DNA of 64,000 bases from the NCBI RefSeq assembly GCF_000934755.1, contig NZ_KN882175.1, forward strand, positions 681,261-745,260. Direction: 5' to 3'. Both the position numbers and the translations under genes were made by a program. Below are positions 31,856-41,078 of this stretch, piece after piece (position 1 is the stretch's first letter; every line of letters begins with the position of its first letter). The notes under the pieces are model-generated. The model was given only the letters and a program-made list of their open reading frames with translations. It was not told the origin of the DNA and did not search any database. This DNA is from Desulfonatronovibrio magnus (GTDB taxonomy: Bacteria; Desulfobacterota; Desulfovibrionia; Desulfovibrionales; Desulfonatronovibrionaceae).

Positions 31856-32011
31856 CAATTACCAGAAAAGTTCCGTCAAAGATGGAAACTTTGCGCATGG
31901 CACAGGGACTGTCCCTCGCTATGTAAATTTTTTCATTAAAATCGATTTTTGCCAGAAACCTATGCAGTATCAAACTTTTTAACGTTTCCTCGCGGGGACT
32001 GTCCCAATGTC
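31856..32011. repeat. Family C repeat, copy C2
   Basis: A 156-bp copy of the C1 sequence, beginning CAATTACCAGAAAAGTTCCG, with GGGACTGTCCC at 31905-31915 and 31995-32005, and followed by a family B palindrome 20 bp later, exactly as at C1. The high identity argues for recent spread. Confidence 0.75.
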
Positions 32012-32031
32012 CATAGAGGAGACTCATTTTC

Positions 32032-32087
32032 AGTTACTCGCAGGTTCGGTCCCGGGCGCGCCCCGGGTGAGGAGCTTACAAGTAACT
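32032..32087. repeat. Family B palindrome, copy B7
   Basis: AGTTACTCGCAGGTTCGGT, a strongly self-complementary GGGCGCGCCCC core, then GGGTGAGGAGCTTACAAGTA and ACT. Complete copy with matched ends. Confidence 0.8.
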
Positions 32088-32205
32088 ACAATCGTTTTGT
32101 TAATAAATTCAAAGCATTATGGTTTTACGATACAGATTGCTTCGGTCGCTTAGGCTCCCTCGTGGGTGACAGGTTTTCAGCAACCACATCCCTGACAGCT
32201 CAGGT

Positions 32206-32240
32206 GTCATTGCGAGCGAGTCTTCGAGCGCGGCAATCTC
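32206..32240. repeat. REP-like hairpin GTCATTGCGAG
   Basis: GTCATTGCGAGCGAGTCTTC followed by GAGCGCGGCAATCTC. This is the widespread GTCATTGCGAG...GCAATCTC REP-type sequence of many proteobacteria. Single copy in this window. Confidence 0.6.
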
Positions 32241-32263
32241 TAACGTGTTAAGGCTGATTTTTT

Positions 32264-32317
32264 AGTTACTCACAGATGCGGTCCCGGGCCGTCCGGGAGG
32301 GGAGCTTAAAAGTAACC
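32264..32317. repeat. Family B palindrome, copy B8
   Basis: AGTTACTCACAGATGCGGTC, a CCGGGCCGTCCGG core, GGGGAGCTTAAAAGTAACC. Second family B copy in the flippase-polyprenyl synthase spacer; the remaining 180 bp before the gene hold nothing recognisable. Confidence 0.75.
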
Positions 32318-32496
32318 TTGAGCTCTCAAAAAATCTATTTACAAGTGTCTAATTTGTAAAGTATCCGAAAAGGCAATACAGGTCACTTCCACCCCCAACG
32401 CTTACTATGGTTCGACTGAAAAAAACTTTTGCTGAATTATTTTTTCCACAATTTTCGGGAACGAAGAACCAGGAACTGTGAACTCTCAAGTCCATT

Positions 32497-33519
32497 ATGT
32501 TTGAACAAGAATTTCAAAACCTGCAGGACAAAATACAGGAAATAATCGAGCCTTATCAGAAAATATGCGATTCAAGGCTGAGCACGGTTTTTGATGATGG
32601 GAGCAGACTGAGCCGGATTGTGGGGTATTCTTTACATGCACCGGGCAAAAGGCTGCGCTCGGTTCTGCATATGCTTATGGTTGAGGCCCTGGGCTGTGAC
32701 TTAGACAAATCCATTCCCGGAGCCTTAAGCTATGAAATGGCACACACTGCATCTCTGGTCCATGACGATATCATAGACAACGCCTCCATGCGCCGGGGCA
32801 AAGCTCCTGTCTGTACTGAATTTGGCCTCGACGCAGCCATTGTCTCCGGAGATGCCTTGTTGATCAAGGCCTTTGCCATGATTGCCGAGCTGGCAAAAAC
32901 AGATATCTCGAGAAAGGACCTGCTTGAACTTATTTCCTGCACATCCCGGATGGGATTGAGAGCCTGCCAGGGGCAACTGCTGGACACTGAGCTGAGCAGC
33001 AAACTGCAGCATATAACCATAAAAGACTACCTGCGCATGATCACCCTTAAAACAGCCTCTCTCATTGAAGGTCCATGTGAAGGCGCAGCCATCATTGCCG
33101 GCAGACAAAATGTAAGAATTGAGGCCGCTCAATTTGGACGCAACCTGGGAATTGCATTTCAGATCCTGGATGATTCCAAAGATCTATTCTCCTGTGAAAG
33201 CTCCACATTAAAGGGCCGCTTCACAGACCTCATCAACAACAAACCCAATATCTACACTATCTGGGCATTGAAAAAAACCAGCCCCCGCCAGAAACAAAAA
33301 CTGCAAAGCATAATGTCAGGGCCTGCCCCATGCAGCGCAGACGCAGATCATCTTTTCCAGATACTTCAGCAGTCAAAAGTAATAGACCTGACCTTCAGAC
33401 TCTACCAGCATTATCTAAAAAAGGCAGGCCATGCCCTGTCATCTTTTCCGGACACAACAGGAAAAAACAGGCTGCAGCAGATACTTGCAGCCATGAGCTC
33501 CTGGCCAGGGCGAAGCTGA
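32497..33519 (+). CDS. Trans-polyprenyl diphosphate synthase
   Basis: A 340-residue isoprenyl diphosphate synthase. The first aspartate-rich motif is in VHDDIIDNASMRRGKAP (DDIID) with the chain-length region just before it, and the second is FQILDDSKDLF (DDxxD). GKRLRSVLHML provides the basic substrate-binding motif. It condenses isopentenyl diphosphate units to a medium or long chain for quinones or a lipid carrier; product length cannot be read from sequence by eye. It lies divergent to the flippase, so a lipid-carrier role is possible. A menaquinone side-chain role is equally plausible. Confidence 0.88.
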   Translation: MFEQEFQNLQDKIQEIIEPYQKICDSRLSTVFDDGSRLSRIVGYSLHAPGKRLRSVLHMLMVEALGCDLDKSIPGALSYEMAHTASLVHDDIIDNASMRRGKAPVCTEFGLDAAIVSGDALLIKAFAMIAELAKTDISRKDLLELISCTSRMGLRACQGQLLDTELSSKLQHITIKDYLRMITLKTASLIEGPCEGAAIIAGRQNVRIEAAQFGRNLGIAFQILDDSKDLFSCESSTLKGRFTDLINNKPNIYTIWALKKTSPRQKQKLQSIMSGPAPCSADADHLFQILQQSKVIDLTFRLYQHYLKKAGHALSSFPDTTGKNRLQQILAAMSSWPGRS

Positions 33520-33544
33520 AGTGTCTTCAGGTCTGGAAGGTTAA

Positions 33545-33689
33545 CACTACAGCGAAATTTTGTGTTAATTACTGCCGCGGCCACCGGGGACAGGTACTTT
33601 TGCCGACCTCAAGTCTTAAAAAACAGCCGGACTATCCAACGGCAAAAGAGCCAGTCCACTTCCATCTAAAATAAAATGTCGCTGTATTG
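33545..33689. repeat. Family A inverted-repeat element, copy A3
   Basis: Ends CACTACAGCGAAATTTTGTG and AAATGTCGCTGTATTG; the interior has GGGGACAGGTACTTTTGCCG and CCAACGGCAAAAGAGCCAGT, in the same orientation as A2. The interior of A3 is closely similar to A2. The following 33690-33971 contains nothing else I can support apart from the next gene's ribosome-binding site. Confidence 0.8.
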
Positions 33690-33971
33690 TTTATCATTTA
33701 CTTTACTTCTGGACAAAGTGACAAAAAAAGCATAAGTATTTTATAGTTAATTAACGCTTAAATCCTTTAGCAAAAAACAAGATAATTATTTGACACTGAC
33801 AATAACAATAATGTCAAAAATCCTAAACCTTCAGCTTCCTGCCCCAAAAGTTTAACTCTATCCCCAACTTAACCTTCCTTGTTTCAGTTGGGTTTTGGAT
33901 AAAGACCGCATTAGCTAAATAGTTACATATTCAACGCACATATGATTAACTCTGTTCAAAAGGATGAGTCA

Positions 33972-36900
33972 ATGCAAATTTTAAAAAGAGTGTTCATACT
34001 TTCTTTGCTTGTAATGTTCTTTATACCTATTACCAAAAACCAGACATCATCCAGTGAACACATACATTTTCCAGTAGTTGATCTCAGATTTTACGAACAG
34101 CCACACGAAGGGGTACCCTACTTTGATCGGGTTTATGCAAACTATTTTCCTGCGGACACTACCCGTCAAATTGCCTATGAGATAAATTTTGAAAATCCTG
34201 CCCCAGGCAGGATAGTTCAAATACCTATCACTATAAAGTGCCACCGCTCTGATGGAGCTCTTGTTGAAGAAAAACATACAACCCTGACATTACAGCCGGA
34301 ATGGACCAAATGGTGGCATTCCGGCGTTTTGGCAATATCAGAAGCCGGCAATTGGAAGCCAGACACCTATACGGTCAGCATCTATGACCAGGGTCGGGAA
34401 ATCGCCAGTGAACAGTTTACCATTTTATACATTCCCAAGCCAGGATCTGATGAGTGGAAAAAAGCTGACAGACTCTCAGAATGGGCACAGGCTTTTTTTC
34501 CTGAACTATTTCCCTTTAACCCTGATACAAAAGAAATTGAAGGCATTCTCTACCGACATTATCCGGAGGCAGAGACATATTTAGCCACTTATATGGGTAA
34601 TTTTTATTGTATTTATCAGGATGTATTTCAATACTCGCATGTTATTGAACTGGGAACAGTGGATTCATGGATTGACACTATCAGTGACTATGAAAATGAA
34701 GCAGGCCCCCAGGGTGCTGTCATTGAGTTTTCTAAATCCCATGGCGTTACTGCTAAGGTTAACATCCCTGCTGGGGCATTGACAGAACACGCAACTATTC
34801 TATCTGGTATAGTGGGGAATCAACATGAAGCTGCTGTTTCTCCAGCATGGCGGATTGACTTTGGTGATGTCAGCCTGTGCAGGCCTGTTGAGATCCAAAT
34901 CAGTGGGTTTGATGGAGCGACTGAACCCCTCTACTTTATGGTGTCTGATCGAATCGCAGGAGTAGACGGAGCATCTGAAATGTTTCCGAATCTAATAGAA
35001 GCAACCATCCAGGATGGTACGGCATATTTTACTATTCCTCCCAGTGAACAGTGTGAAACAGGCACACAGAATCCAAGCATAACTCCTGTCAACAATACTT
35101 TTTCCAAGTCTAAACTCCAAAAACAATCACCAGCAACTAAAACCCGAACATCACTGACTTTTTGGGCAATCAGCGGATATGCTTCTATGGCTTCTGATAA
35201 CTTCAGACTAACATATCCCACAGCTATACTTGCAGAAACCATTGATATACCGGAAAGAATACTGACATACGCTGAAGAAGCATACAACAGGCTCAAAAAC
35301 ATGGGTTACAGATTCAGAAGTGAAATAAACTGGCCGGTACAGATTAATGTTAATTTTAATATGGGGGAAACTGAAGGTGAAGTCCACATACCTCTGTCCG
35401 GCAAGGCCGATTCATCCATCAACATCAATGCAGCGCTTTGTACTGCAGAAAACTTGAGGCAGCTTAAAGCAACTATAGGTCATGAATTTTTTCATGTTGT
35501 CCAAAGTATTTATGACCCCCGATCAGGTCTGCGTATAAGACATTCCTGGACAACTGCCTATTTCTTCTGGCTGGCTGAAGCATCTTCCGTCTGGTTTGAG
35601 TCTATCATGCTTCAAGATCCTGACTATACAGCAAATGTATTCGTTCAAAACATCCCATATTATTACAAAAAGGGGCTTGAAACTTACAGTTCCAAGGATG
35701 AAGCTCAACATATGGGCTACGCTGCATCTGGGTTTATAAGATACCTCGCAGATAATTCTTCACATGGAAATAATGTTGTACGCAGAATCTGGGAAGCGGT
35801 CCGTAATCAGGGAGTAACCCGAGGAACATACTCAGACTTGAGAGCTTTGAAAAATAGTTTGGGTTCCCGATATGAAACCGGCCGTCTTTTTTCAAACTAC
35901 ATGGCAAAACTTTTAACCAACAATACCGACTACCTCTACCCTCCTTCCGGGGACTGGCCAAGGTTTCGTCTGGTTCGTGATGCAAATTTTGAAAGGGCAG
36001 TTACCGTTAATCCCAGTTCATCTGAGTACGAAATCCGGGCTTCCATTGAGCCATTTGCTGCACATAGGTGGCGCTTCACTTTTCCTGATGTAGATCCTGA
36101 TAATAACAGTTACAGTCTGGTAGTCCTGGAAGATGCTCCGACTAAGTATCATTACTTTGTATATCGAGGATATTTTGATGGCACCGAATCGACGCTTGAC
36201 TCGGAATACTCAGCCTATCTGACTAAAGAGGAACCATGGTTATTCGATGCGCAGCAGAATGATCAGATAGTGGTGGTTGCCGTTAACACCACAACTGATG
36301 CCCCATACACAACTTCGGGTGAACTGGCGGTTAAGCTGGAACGCATAGAAGAAACCACTGTATCAATTGCTGGAAATGATTTTACCCGATATCTTGATTC
36401 AGGGGCTACTTCATACACACATGTATTTACCGCATCAGCTCAGCCAGCTGGAAGATACACTTATCGCTGGGATACTGGTGATGGTAGTGCTCATGCGCCT
36501 CAATCCATTGAACCCGGGCAAATATCAAGTCTGCGGCATACATTTCACAGTTTACAGGATGGTGATGAGTTTCGAGTACTTGTCAACTTGTATGATGAAG
36601 ACAATAACCTTCTCGACAGCGATTCAATTAATGTCAGGTTTGCCATGAGCACAGTCAGTATTACAGGCGGTGACATAACACATCAACTGGGTGAGGATGA
36701 TTATGAGCATACTCACTCTTTTGAAGCTTCAGCTCAACCACCTGGCAGCTATACCTATCAGTGGGATTTTGGTGATGGCAGCGCAAGGATTACAGATCAT
36801 CCAGAATCCGGAGAAAAATCCTCAGTCACTAAAACCTACACTAACCTTAAGCATGGAGATGAATTCAGTGTCCAGGTCACTCTTTACGATATAGATGCCA

Positions 36901-38462
36901 GACCGCTGGCCACAGACTCAGTCAAGATAAAATTTGAAAAATCACAAACTGGATCCAAGGTGCATAATACCACCAAAGACACTTGGCATGATACTATCCA
37001 GGAAGCAATCGATGCGGCATCTGATGGAGATAATATAGTTGTTCCCCCGGGCACATACGAAGAAAGTATTGATTTTCTGGGCAAGAATATCAGAGTGGTG
37101 AGTTCTGCTGGGCCGGAATCAACCATCATTGACAGGTCTCGCTTTATATCCGGACAAGTTAAATTTGGTAATGGTGAAAACAACAGTGCTGAATTGTCAG
37201 GCTTTACCCTGATTGATGCACCCATCAGAATCAGCAATGGTTCATGGCCTGTCATTCATAATAATCATGGCTCAATCCGAATTATCGACGGTTCAGCAGC
37301 AGCTATTACAGATAATACTCTCAGTTCTTTACAAATAATTCGAGCCAGGTTTGATACAAATAACATTAGCGGCAATACCATTGAACGGATATCCATAGAA
37401 TCTTCGACAGTTGTGATTTCCAATAACATTATCAACGGGGAAATAAGCCTGCGCTCCGCAGCTAACTCTACAATTGAAAATAATATTATCACAGACTCTG
37501 ATGATAACGGGATCACTATTTATGAAGATGACTCAAACCTTAGAATAATCAATAACGGCATTGTCAACAATGAAGGATATGGCATCACAGTTACTGCCGG
37601 CACTATAACAGTCAGCAATTCAATTATTGCCGACAATGATATCAGTGACAATAAAATAGGCGGTATTTTTTTGAATGGGGACAATAATACCATAAAAAAC
37701 AATATTATAATGGACAACCTCGGAGCTCATCCATTGAAAGGCAATATTCCAGGCGTGGAAGTCCGCGGCGACAACCTGATTATTAAAGAAAACACCATAA
37801 GCAATAATCCCGGCAGAGGAATACTGGCAAGAGGCTCAGGTAATATCACAAGCAATACAGTTAGAGCAAACAGAGATGGAGGTATTAGGGTCGCAGGTAA
37901 TTTCACAGTCAGTGACAATTCCATAAGTGAAAATCGTACTGATGATTCTGGTGGGGGGATAAGTATAAATTCCTCGATCGATTCATCAGACTATATTGAA
38001 CTCGGAATATATGTTATTGAAAACAATTTTATAAGCAATAATTTTGCGAAATTAAGTGGTGGTGGAATTATGGCCGCCGGCAGATTAACCACAGGCACAG
38101 AAGTAACCATTACAGGCAATAACATAACAGGCAACGAAGCAGGTGTTAGTGGAGGAGGATTATATGGCGCAGCAACCGATTGGGATTTGTCTGTGCAACG
38201 GTACGCAACCACTGACGATGATATCTGCCCTGACGTGGACTTTGGGAGTGGCAAAATACCTCAAGATCTGGTTTTTTATGTTTCACCCGTATTTCAACCT
38301 TATGATGAGCCCAACAATACATACTCTAATAATATTCAGGGAAGGGGTTTTAGACCAGAATGTCTTTTTCCTGACCACTATGAAGGCCTGGGAAGACTGG
38401 AAATCGGAGCAGATGCCTTTGTCTATAGTTCATGCTCACATCGATGTGAAGTTAGAGAATAG
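33972..38462 (+). CDS. Giant exported multidomain protein: zincin-like, two PKD-like, beta-helix
   Basis: A 1496-residue protein with a signal peptide (MQILKRVFILSLLVMFFIPI). Order: an N-terminal beta domain; a small domain at about 171-240 (WAQAFFPELF...YRHYP...VIELGTVDSWI) shared with the proteins at 38783 and 41079; a ZU5-like beta region; a putative metalloprotease domain with IGHEFFHVVQS (HExxH, His504) and a downstream WLAEASSVWFES that could give the third ligand; two PKD-like repeats, each with a G-D-G-S phrase (TYRWDTGDGSAH and TYQWDFGDGSAR); and a long right-handed beta-helix of N-rich turns from about residue 1010 to 1430. A Cys-containing tail ends it. ATG 33972 is preferred over 33942 because AAGGATG precedes it. 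It is probably cell-surface or secreted. Whether the protease is active and what it cuts are unknown. Confidence 0.75.
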   Translation: MQILKRVFILSLLVMFFIPITKNQTSSSEHIHFPVVDLRFYEQPHEGVPYFDRVYANYFPADTTRQIAYEINFENPAPGRIVQIPITIKCHRSDGALVEEKHTTLTLQPEWTKWWHSGVLAISEAGNWKPDTYTVSIYDQGREIASEQFTILYIPKPGSDEWKKADRLSEWAQAFFPELFPFNPDTKEIEGILYRHYPEAETYLATYMGNFYCIYQDVFQYSHVIELGTVDSWIDTISDYENEAGPQGAVIEFSKSHGVTAKVNIPAGALTEHATILSGIVGNQHEAAVSPAWRIDFGDVSLCRPVEIQISGFDGATEPLYFMVSDRIAGVDGASEMFPNLIEATIQDGTAYFTIPPSEQCETGTQNPSITPVNNTFSKSKLQKQSPATKTRTSLTFWAISGYASMASDNFRLTYPTAILAETIDIPERILTYAEEAYNRLKNMGYRFRSEINWPVQINVNFNMGETEGEVHIPLSGKADSSININAALCTAENLRQLKATIGHEFFHVVQSIYDPRSGLRIRHSWTTAYFFWLAEASSVWFESIMLQDPDYTANVFVQNIPYYYKKGLETYSSKDEAQHMGYAASGFIRYLADNSSHGNNVVRRIWEAVRNQGVTRGTYSDLRALKNSLGSRYETGRLFSNYMAKLLTNNTDYLYPPSGDWPRFRLVRDANFERAVTVNPSSSEYEIRASIEPFAAHRWRFTFPDVDPDNNSYSLVVLEDAPTKYHYFVYRGYFDGTESTLDSEYSAYLTKEEPWLFDAQQNDQIVVVAVNTTTDAPYTTSGELAVKLERIEETTVSIAGNDFTRYLDSGATSYTHVFTASAQPAGRYTYRWDTGDGSAHAPQSIEPGQISSLRHTFHSLQDGDEFRVLVNLYDEDNNLLDSDSINVRFAMSTVSITGGDITHQLGEDDYEHTHSFEASAQPPGSYTYQWDFGDGSARITDHPESGEKSSVTKTYTNLKHGDEFSVQVTLYDIDARPLATDSVKIKFEKSQTGSKVHNTTKDTWHDTIQEAIDAASDGDNIVVPPGTYEESIDFLGKNIRVVSSAGPESTIIDRSRFISGQVKFGNGENNSAELSGFTLIDAPIRISNGSWPVIHNNHGSIRIIDGSAAAITDNTLSSLQIIRARFDTNNISGNTIERISIESSTVVISNNIINGEISLRSAANSTIENNIITDSDDNGITIYEDDSNLRIINNGIVNNEGYGITVTAGTITVSNSIIADNDISDNKIGGIFLNGDNNTIKNNIIMDNLGAHPLKGNIPGVEVRGDNLIIKENTISNNPGRGILARGSGNITSNTVRANRDGGIRVAGNFTVSDNSISENRTDDSGGGISINSSIDSSDYIELGIYVIENNFISNNFAKLSGGGIMAAGRLTTGTEVTITGNNITGNEAGVSGGGLYGAATDWDLSVQRYATTDDDICPDVDFGSGKIPQDLVFYVSPVFQPYDEPNNTYSNNIQGRGFRPECLFPDHYEGLGRLEIGADAFVYSSCSHRCEVRE

Positions 38463-38547
38463 CCATTTCATATTTATCAAGCTTAGGAAACCATAAGGCG
38501 AATTCCAACTGTTTTTTTATCGCCTGATTTAACTTTGGGTGACAGCT

Positions 38548-38692
38548 AAAATTAAATCTATACTTTATATAAGTTGGAAAGGGACTGGCTCTTTTGCCGC
38601 CGGATAGTCCTGCTGCTTTGCGGCTTGAGGTTGGCAAACCTGCCTGTCCCCGGAGACCGAGGCAATAATTAACACAAAGTGTCTATTTAGTG
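38548..38692. repeat. Family A element, copy A4 (left end eroded)
   Basis: GGGACTGGCTCTTTTGCCGC and GGTTGGCAAACCTGCCTGTC occupy the interior, in A1 orientation, and the right end is AAAGTGTCTATTTAGTG. The left inverted end is only faintly recognisable. It lies between two exported-protein genes. Confidence 0.7.
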
Positions 38693-38782
38693 CTAACACA
38701 TCCCTCATAATTCAAGTTTTTCAAACTTTGGTCGATAGTATTAAGTAACAGCAGATAACATTTCTCTTGAGAATGAATAACC

Positions 38783-39754
38783 ATGCAGACTATTACTTAT
38801 AACTTGAGATTCATAACAACCAGGGCCAAACTCCTGACCATCCTCTGGCTCTTGCTGATCCATGGCACTCCTGTACTCTCAATTGAGACAGATAGCCATG
38901 ACTTCACTCAGAGCACGTCAGACTTACACAATGCCAACTCAATTTTTCGATTTCTGGAATCCCAGTTCTCTGATATACTCTATCCCTCACAAATTACAAA
39001 TAGCACCAACGGCATATATTATCGCGTCTACCCAATGGCAAATCTTTCGCTTTGCATAATGGATAATTCGCTTTTTCTGCTCGAGGATACCGGCGGCATC
39101 GGTGTATGGCACAATGTTGGAACTGTTAAGCAGTGGCTGGATATCATTGCCGGGCAACCTGTTTTTACAATCCATCCCCAAAACCAGATAATGCCTGATT
39201 ATCTCTCTATTCCACCGCCTGCAGTAACATTTAGAGCCAGGGCAACAGGCATTTCTCCCCTCAAATATCAATGGCAGGTTTCATCCAGCTTTGGAATAAT
39301 CTGGGAAGATATTCCTGATGCTACAGACAAAACTCTGACAGTTTACAGATTCAGTGACCATGATGTCGACGGTCTCCTTTTCAGATGCCGAGTAACTGGC
39401 ACTTACAGCAGCGTTTCCTCTACCAGTGCCTTGCTCAGACATGCCAGGCAGCATAGCCCATCCATTGTCTCCCATCCTGCAGACCAGGTCATGCCTGATT
39501 ATCTCACAAGCCCAGCTCCATATGTGACTTTCAGAGCCAATGCAGAAGGAGACGAACCGCTTCATTATCAGTGGCAGGTAGGACGGTTTGATGCTGAGAG
39601 TGTTCTGCGCTGGACCAATATTAAAGAAGCTACAGAAACTTCATTGCGTATTTATGCATTAACCGACCTTTCCGACAGCGGCACTTTTTTCCGCTGTCGT
39701 GTTACCAACAGGCATGGGGCCGCAATAACAACAAGTGCCAGAATTTTTTATTAG
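38783..39754 (+). CDS. Exported protein with shared YR(x)YP domain and two Ig-like repeats
   Basis: A 323-residue protein with an N-terminal signal region (TRAKLLTILWLLLIHGTPVLS). Residues 54-122 (FRFLESQFSDILYP...YYRVYP...WHNVGTVKQWLDII) belong to the same small domain found in the neighbours at 33972 and 41079. Two tandem Ig-like repeats follow, about residues 126-220 and 228-322, each containing the phrases MPDYL, VTFRA, YQWQV and FRCRVT. The second ends the protein. No catalytic motif is seen, and an adhesive or structural role is inferred. The ribosome-binding site is weak. The gene is bracketed by family A repeats at 38548 and 39760. Confidence 0.7.
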   Translation: MQTITYNLRFITTRAKLLTILWLLLIHGTPVLSIETDSHDFTQSTSDLHNANSIFRFLESQFSDILYPSQITNSTNGIYYRVYPMANLSLCIMDNSLFLLEDTGGIGVWHNVGTVKQWLDIIAGQPVFTIHPQNQIMPDYLSIPPPAVTFRARATGISPLKYQWQVSSSFGIIWEDIPDATDKTLTVYRFSDHDVDGLLFRCRVTGTYSSVSSTSALLRHARQHSPSIVSHPADQVMPDYLTSPAPYVTFRANAEGDEPLHYQWQVGRFDAESVLRWTNIKEATETSLRIYALTDLSDSGTFFRCRVTNRHGAAITTSARIFY

Positions 39755-39759
39755 AAATT

Positions 39760-39903
39760 ACGTAACAGTTAAGTTTTTCAGAAAAGCAGAGGACTGTTTT
39801 TTTTGCCCCTGGATATTCGGGATGTTTTCGGTTTGAGGTCAGCAATGCTGCCTGTCCCCTGTGGCCGAAGCAATAATTACATGAAATGCCGCTGTAGCAG
39901 CAG
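39760..39903. repeat. Family A element, copy A5 (degenerate)
   Basis: GAGGACTGTTTTTTTTGCCC, GGTCAGCAATGCTGCCTGTC and the right end GAAATGCCGCTGTAGCAG place this as a diverged copy in A1 orientation. Nothing else recognisable lies between it and 40244. Confidence 0.6.
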
Positions 39904-40244
39904 TAAAGAGCAAGGATAAACGTTCCAGCTTATCCCTGAAGTATCAGCAATTAATGCTACACTGGCGCGTATATTGCTATGGATATTAACAGAGCCTTTA
40001 CTTGTTTGTTCATTAGAAAGACAGCACATTTTAAAAAAATTCCTTTAGGGAATGAATAGCACGAGGTAACCTTGCAGGTGAAATATGGGTGTGTGCAAAA
40101 CGATTAAGGAAAATTAGGATAAACTTTTTTTTGCTTTTTCTGTCATTTCTTATGAATTCAGTGTCCATAGCAAACGTAATTAAACATATTCAGTGTAAAC
40201 CATTCATTAAAACGGGCCTGCATGGCCCTTCAGGGAGATTTGCC

Positions 40245-40772
40245 ATGAAATCTGATGTAAGGAAGTTCAGATTGTTTTTTTTGCCCTTGATATTTAGCGC
40301 AATGCTTTTGATGGCAAGTCAGGTTAGTGCCACCAATATCGAACTGCAGGTATCCGGTGCATCTAATGAAATTGTATCCAGTGGTCAGCAACTGAGATCA
40401 GGACTCAACTATTTTCTTCCAGGTGACTTGCTGGAGTTAACCGTTGAAAACACAAGTTCTGTCGACGGCAATGCCTTCATTTCCATCAGCCTGAGAAGTG
40501 ACAGCAGCGACACTCAGGCTCAGAGGGAATGGATTGAAAGATGGTTTGTTTATAACCACATTCTTCCTTTAGGGTTCCCCACAATAAGCGGTAGCCATAT
40601 ACCTCAGCCGCTGACCATGTTGCCTGCCGGCAGCAAGATTACACTGCTCCATTTTTATGTAGATTCAGGTATATCCATGAGATACCCAGTAATAATAACA
40701 GCCTACCTCTATGACGCAGTTGGGGGCATTATCGGATTTGATTCCATAACCATATTTTTCAGGCCATTGTAA
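40245..40772 (+). CDS. Small exported beta protein, paralogue of the 42508 gene product
   Basis: A 175-residue protein with a signal peptide (FRLFFLPLIFSAMLLMASQVSA). The mature part is predicted all-beta: ELQVSGASNEIV, then LRSGLNYFLPGDLLELTVEN, and near the end ITAYLYDAVGGIIGFDSITI. The product of the gene at 42508 shares the same anchors in the same order (GAS, LR-G-NYF-GDL, TA-LY-D, IG), so they are paralogues. ATG 40245 with AGGGAG upstream is chosen over a longer frame reaching 40089, which lacks a signal peptide at its start. I do not recognise the family. A secreted or periplasmic structural component is the most I can infer. Confidence 0.7.
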   Translation: MKSDVRKFRLFFLPLIFSAMLLMASQVSATNIELQVSGASNEIVSSGQQLRSGLNYFLPGDLLELTVENTSSVDGNAFISISLRSDSSDTQAQREWIERWFVYNHILPLGFPTISGSHIPQPLTMLPAGSKITLLHFYVDSGISMRYPVIITAYLYDAVGGIIGFDSITIFFRPL

Positions 40773-41078
40773 CAAACTGGACAGCTAAACTTCTTGTAAC
40801 TGTTTGTTTTCAATTTGTTTTTTTATAGCTCAATATGCTTTTTGGGGCTTGAGCAAGTCTCTCTTTAACTCTATTGACTTTAGTTCTTTCAGCCAGGGAC
40901 AAAAAACCAGGCACAATGAACTCTCAAGTAACAAAAACCGATTAATTATTTTTATGCATCTGCTTTTTTCCATAGTCCCTAAGTTTTGGTAACAGTTTTA
41001 TGAATTACTTATCACTTTTTTCATGTGACTTGTTTTATCATTGTGCAACTCTCGAACAATTTTCATCCATAATTAGCT
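40773..41078. other. Intergenic spacer without recognisable features
   Basis: 306 bp, T-rich. A 62-codon open frame inside has no ribosome-binding site and no recognisable protein features. No strong hairpin seen. Confidence 0.4.

Noticed and set aside
37000-38300. Pectate lyase or glycoside hydrolase in the beta-helix of the 33972 protein
   Set aside because: Only generic N-rich beta-helix turns are seen, with no recognisable catalytic aspartate or arginine pattern.
40089-40244. Longer N-terminus for the 40245 secreted protein
   Set aside because: The ATG at 40245 has AGGGAG and begins a normal signal peptide; the extension has its own hydrophobic stretch that would leave the true signal internal.
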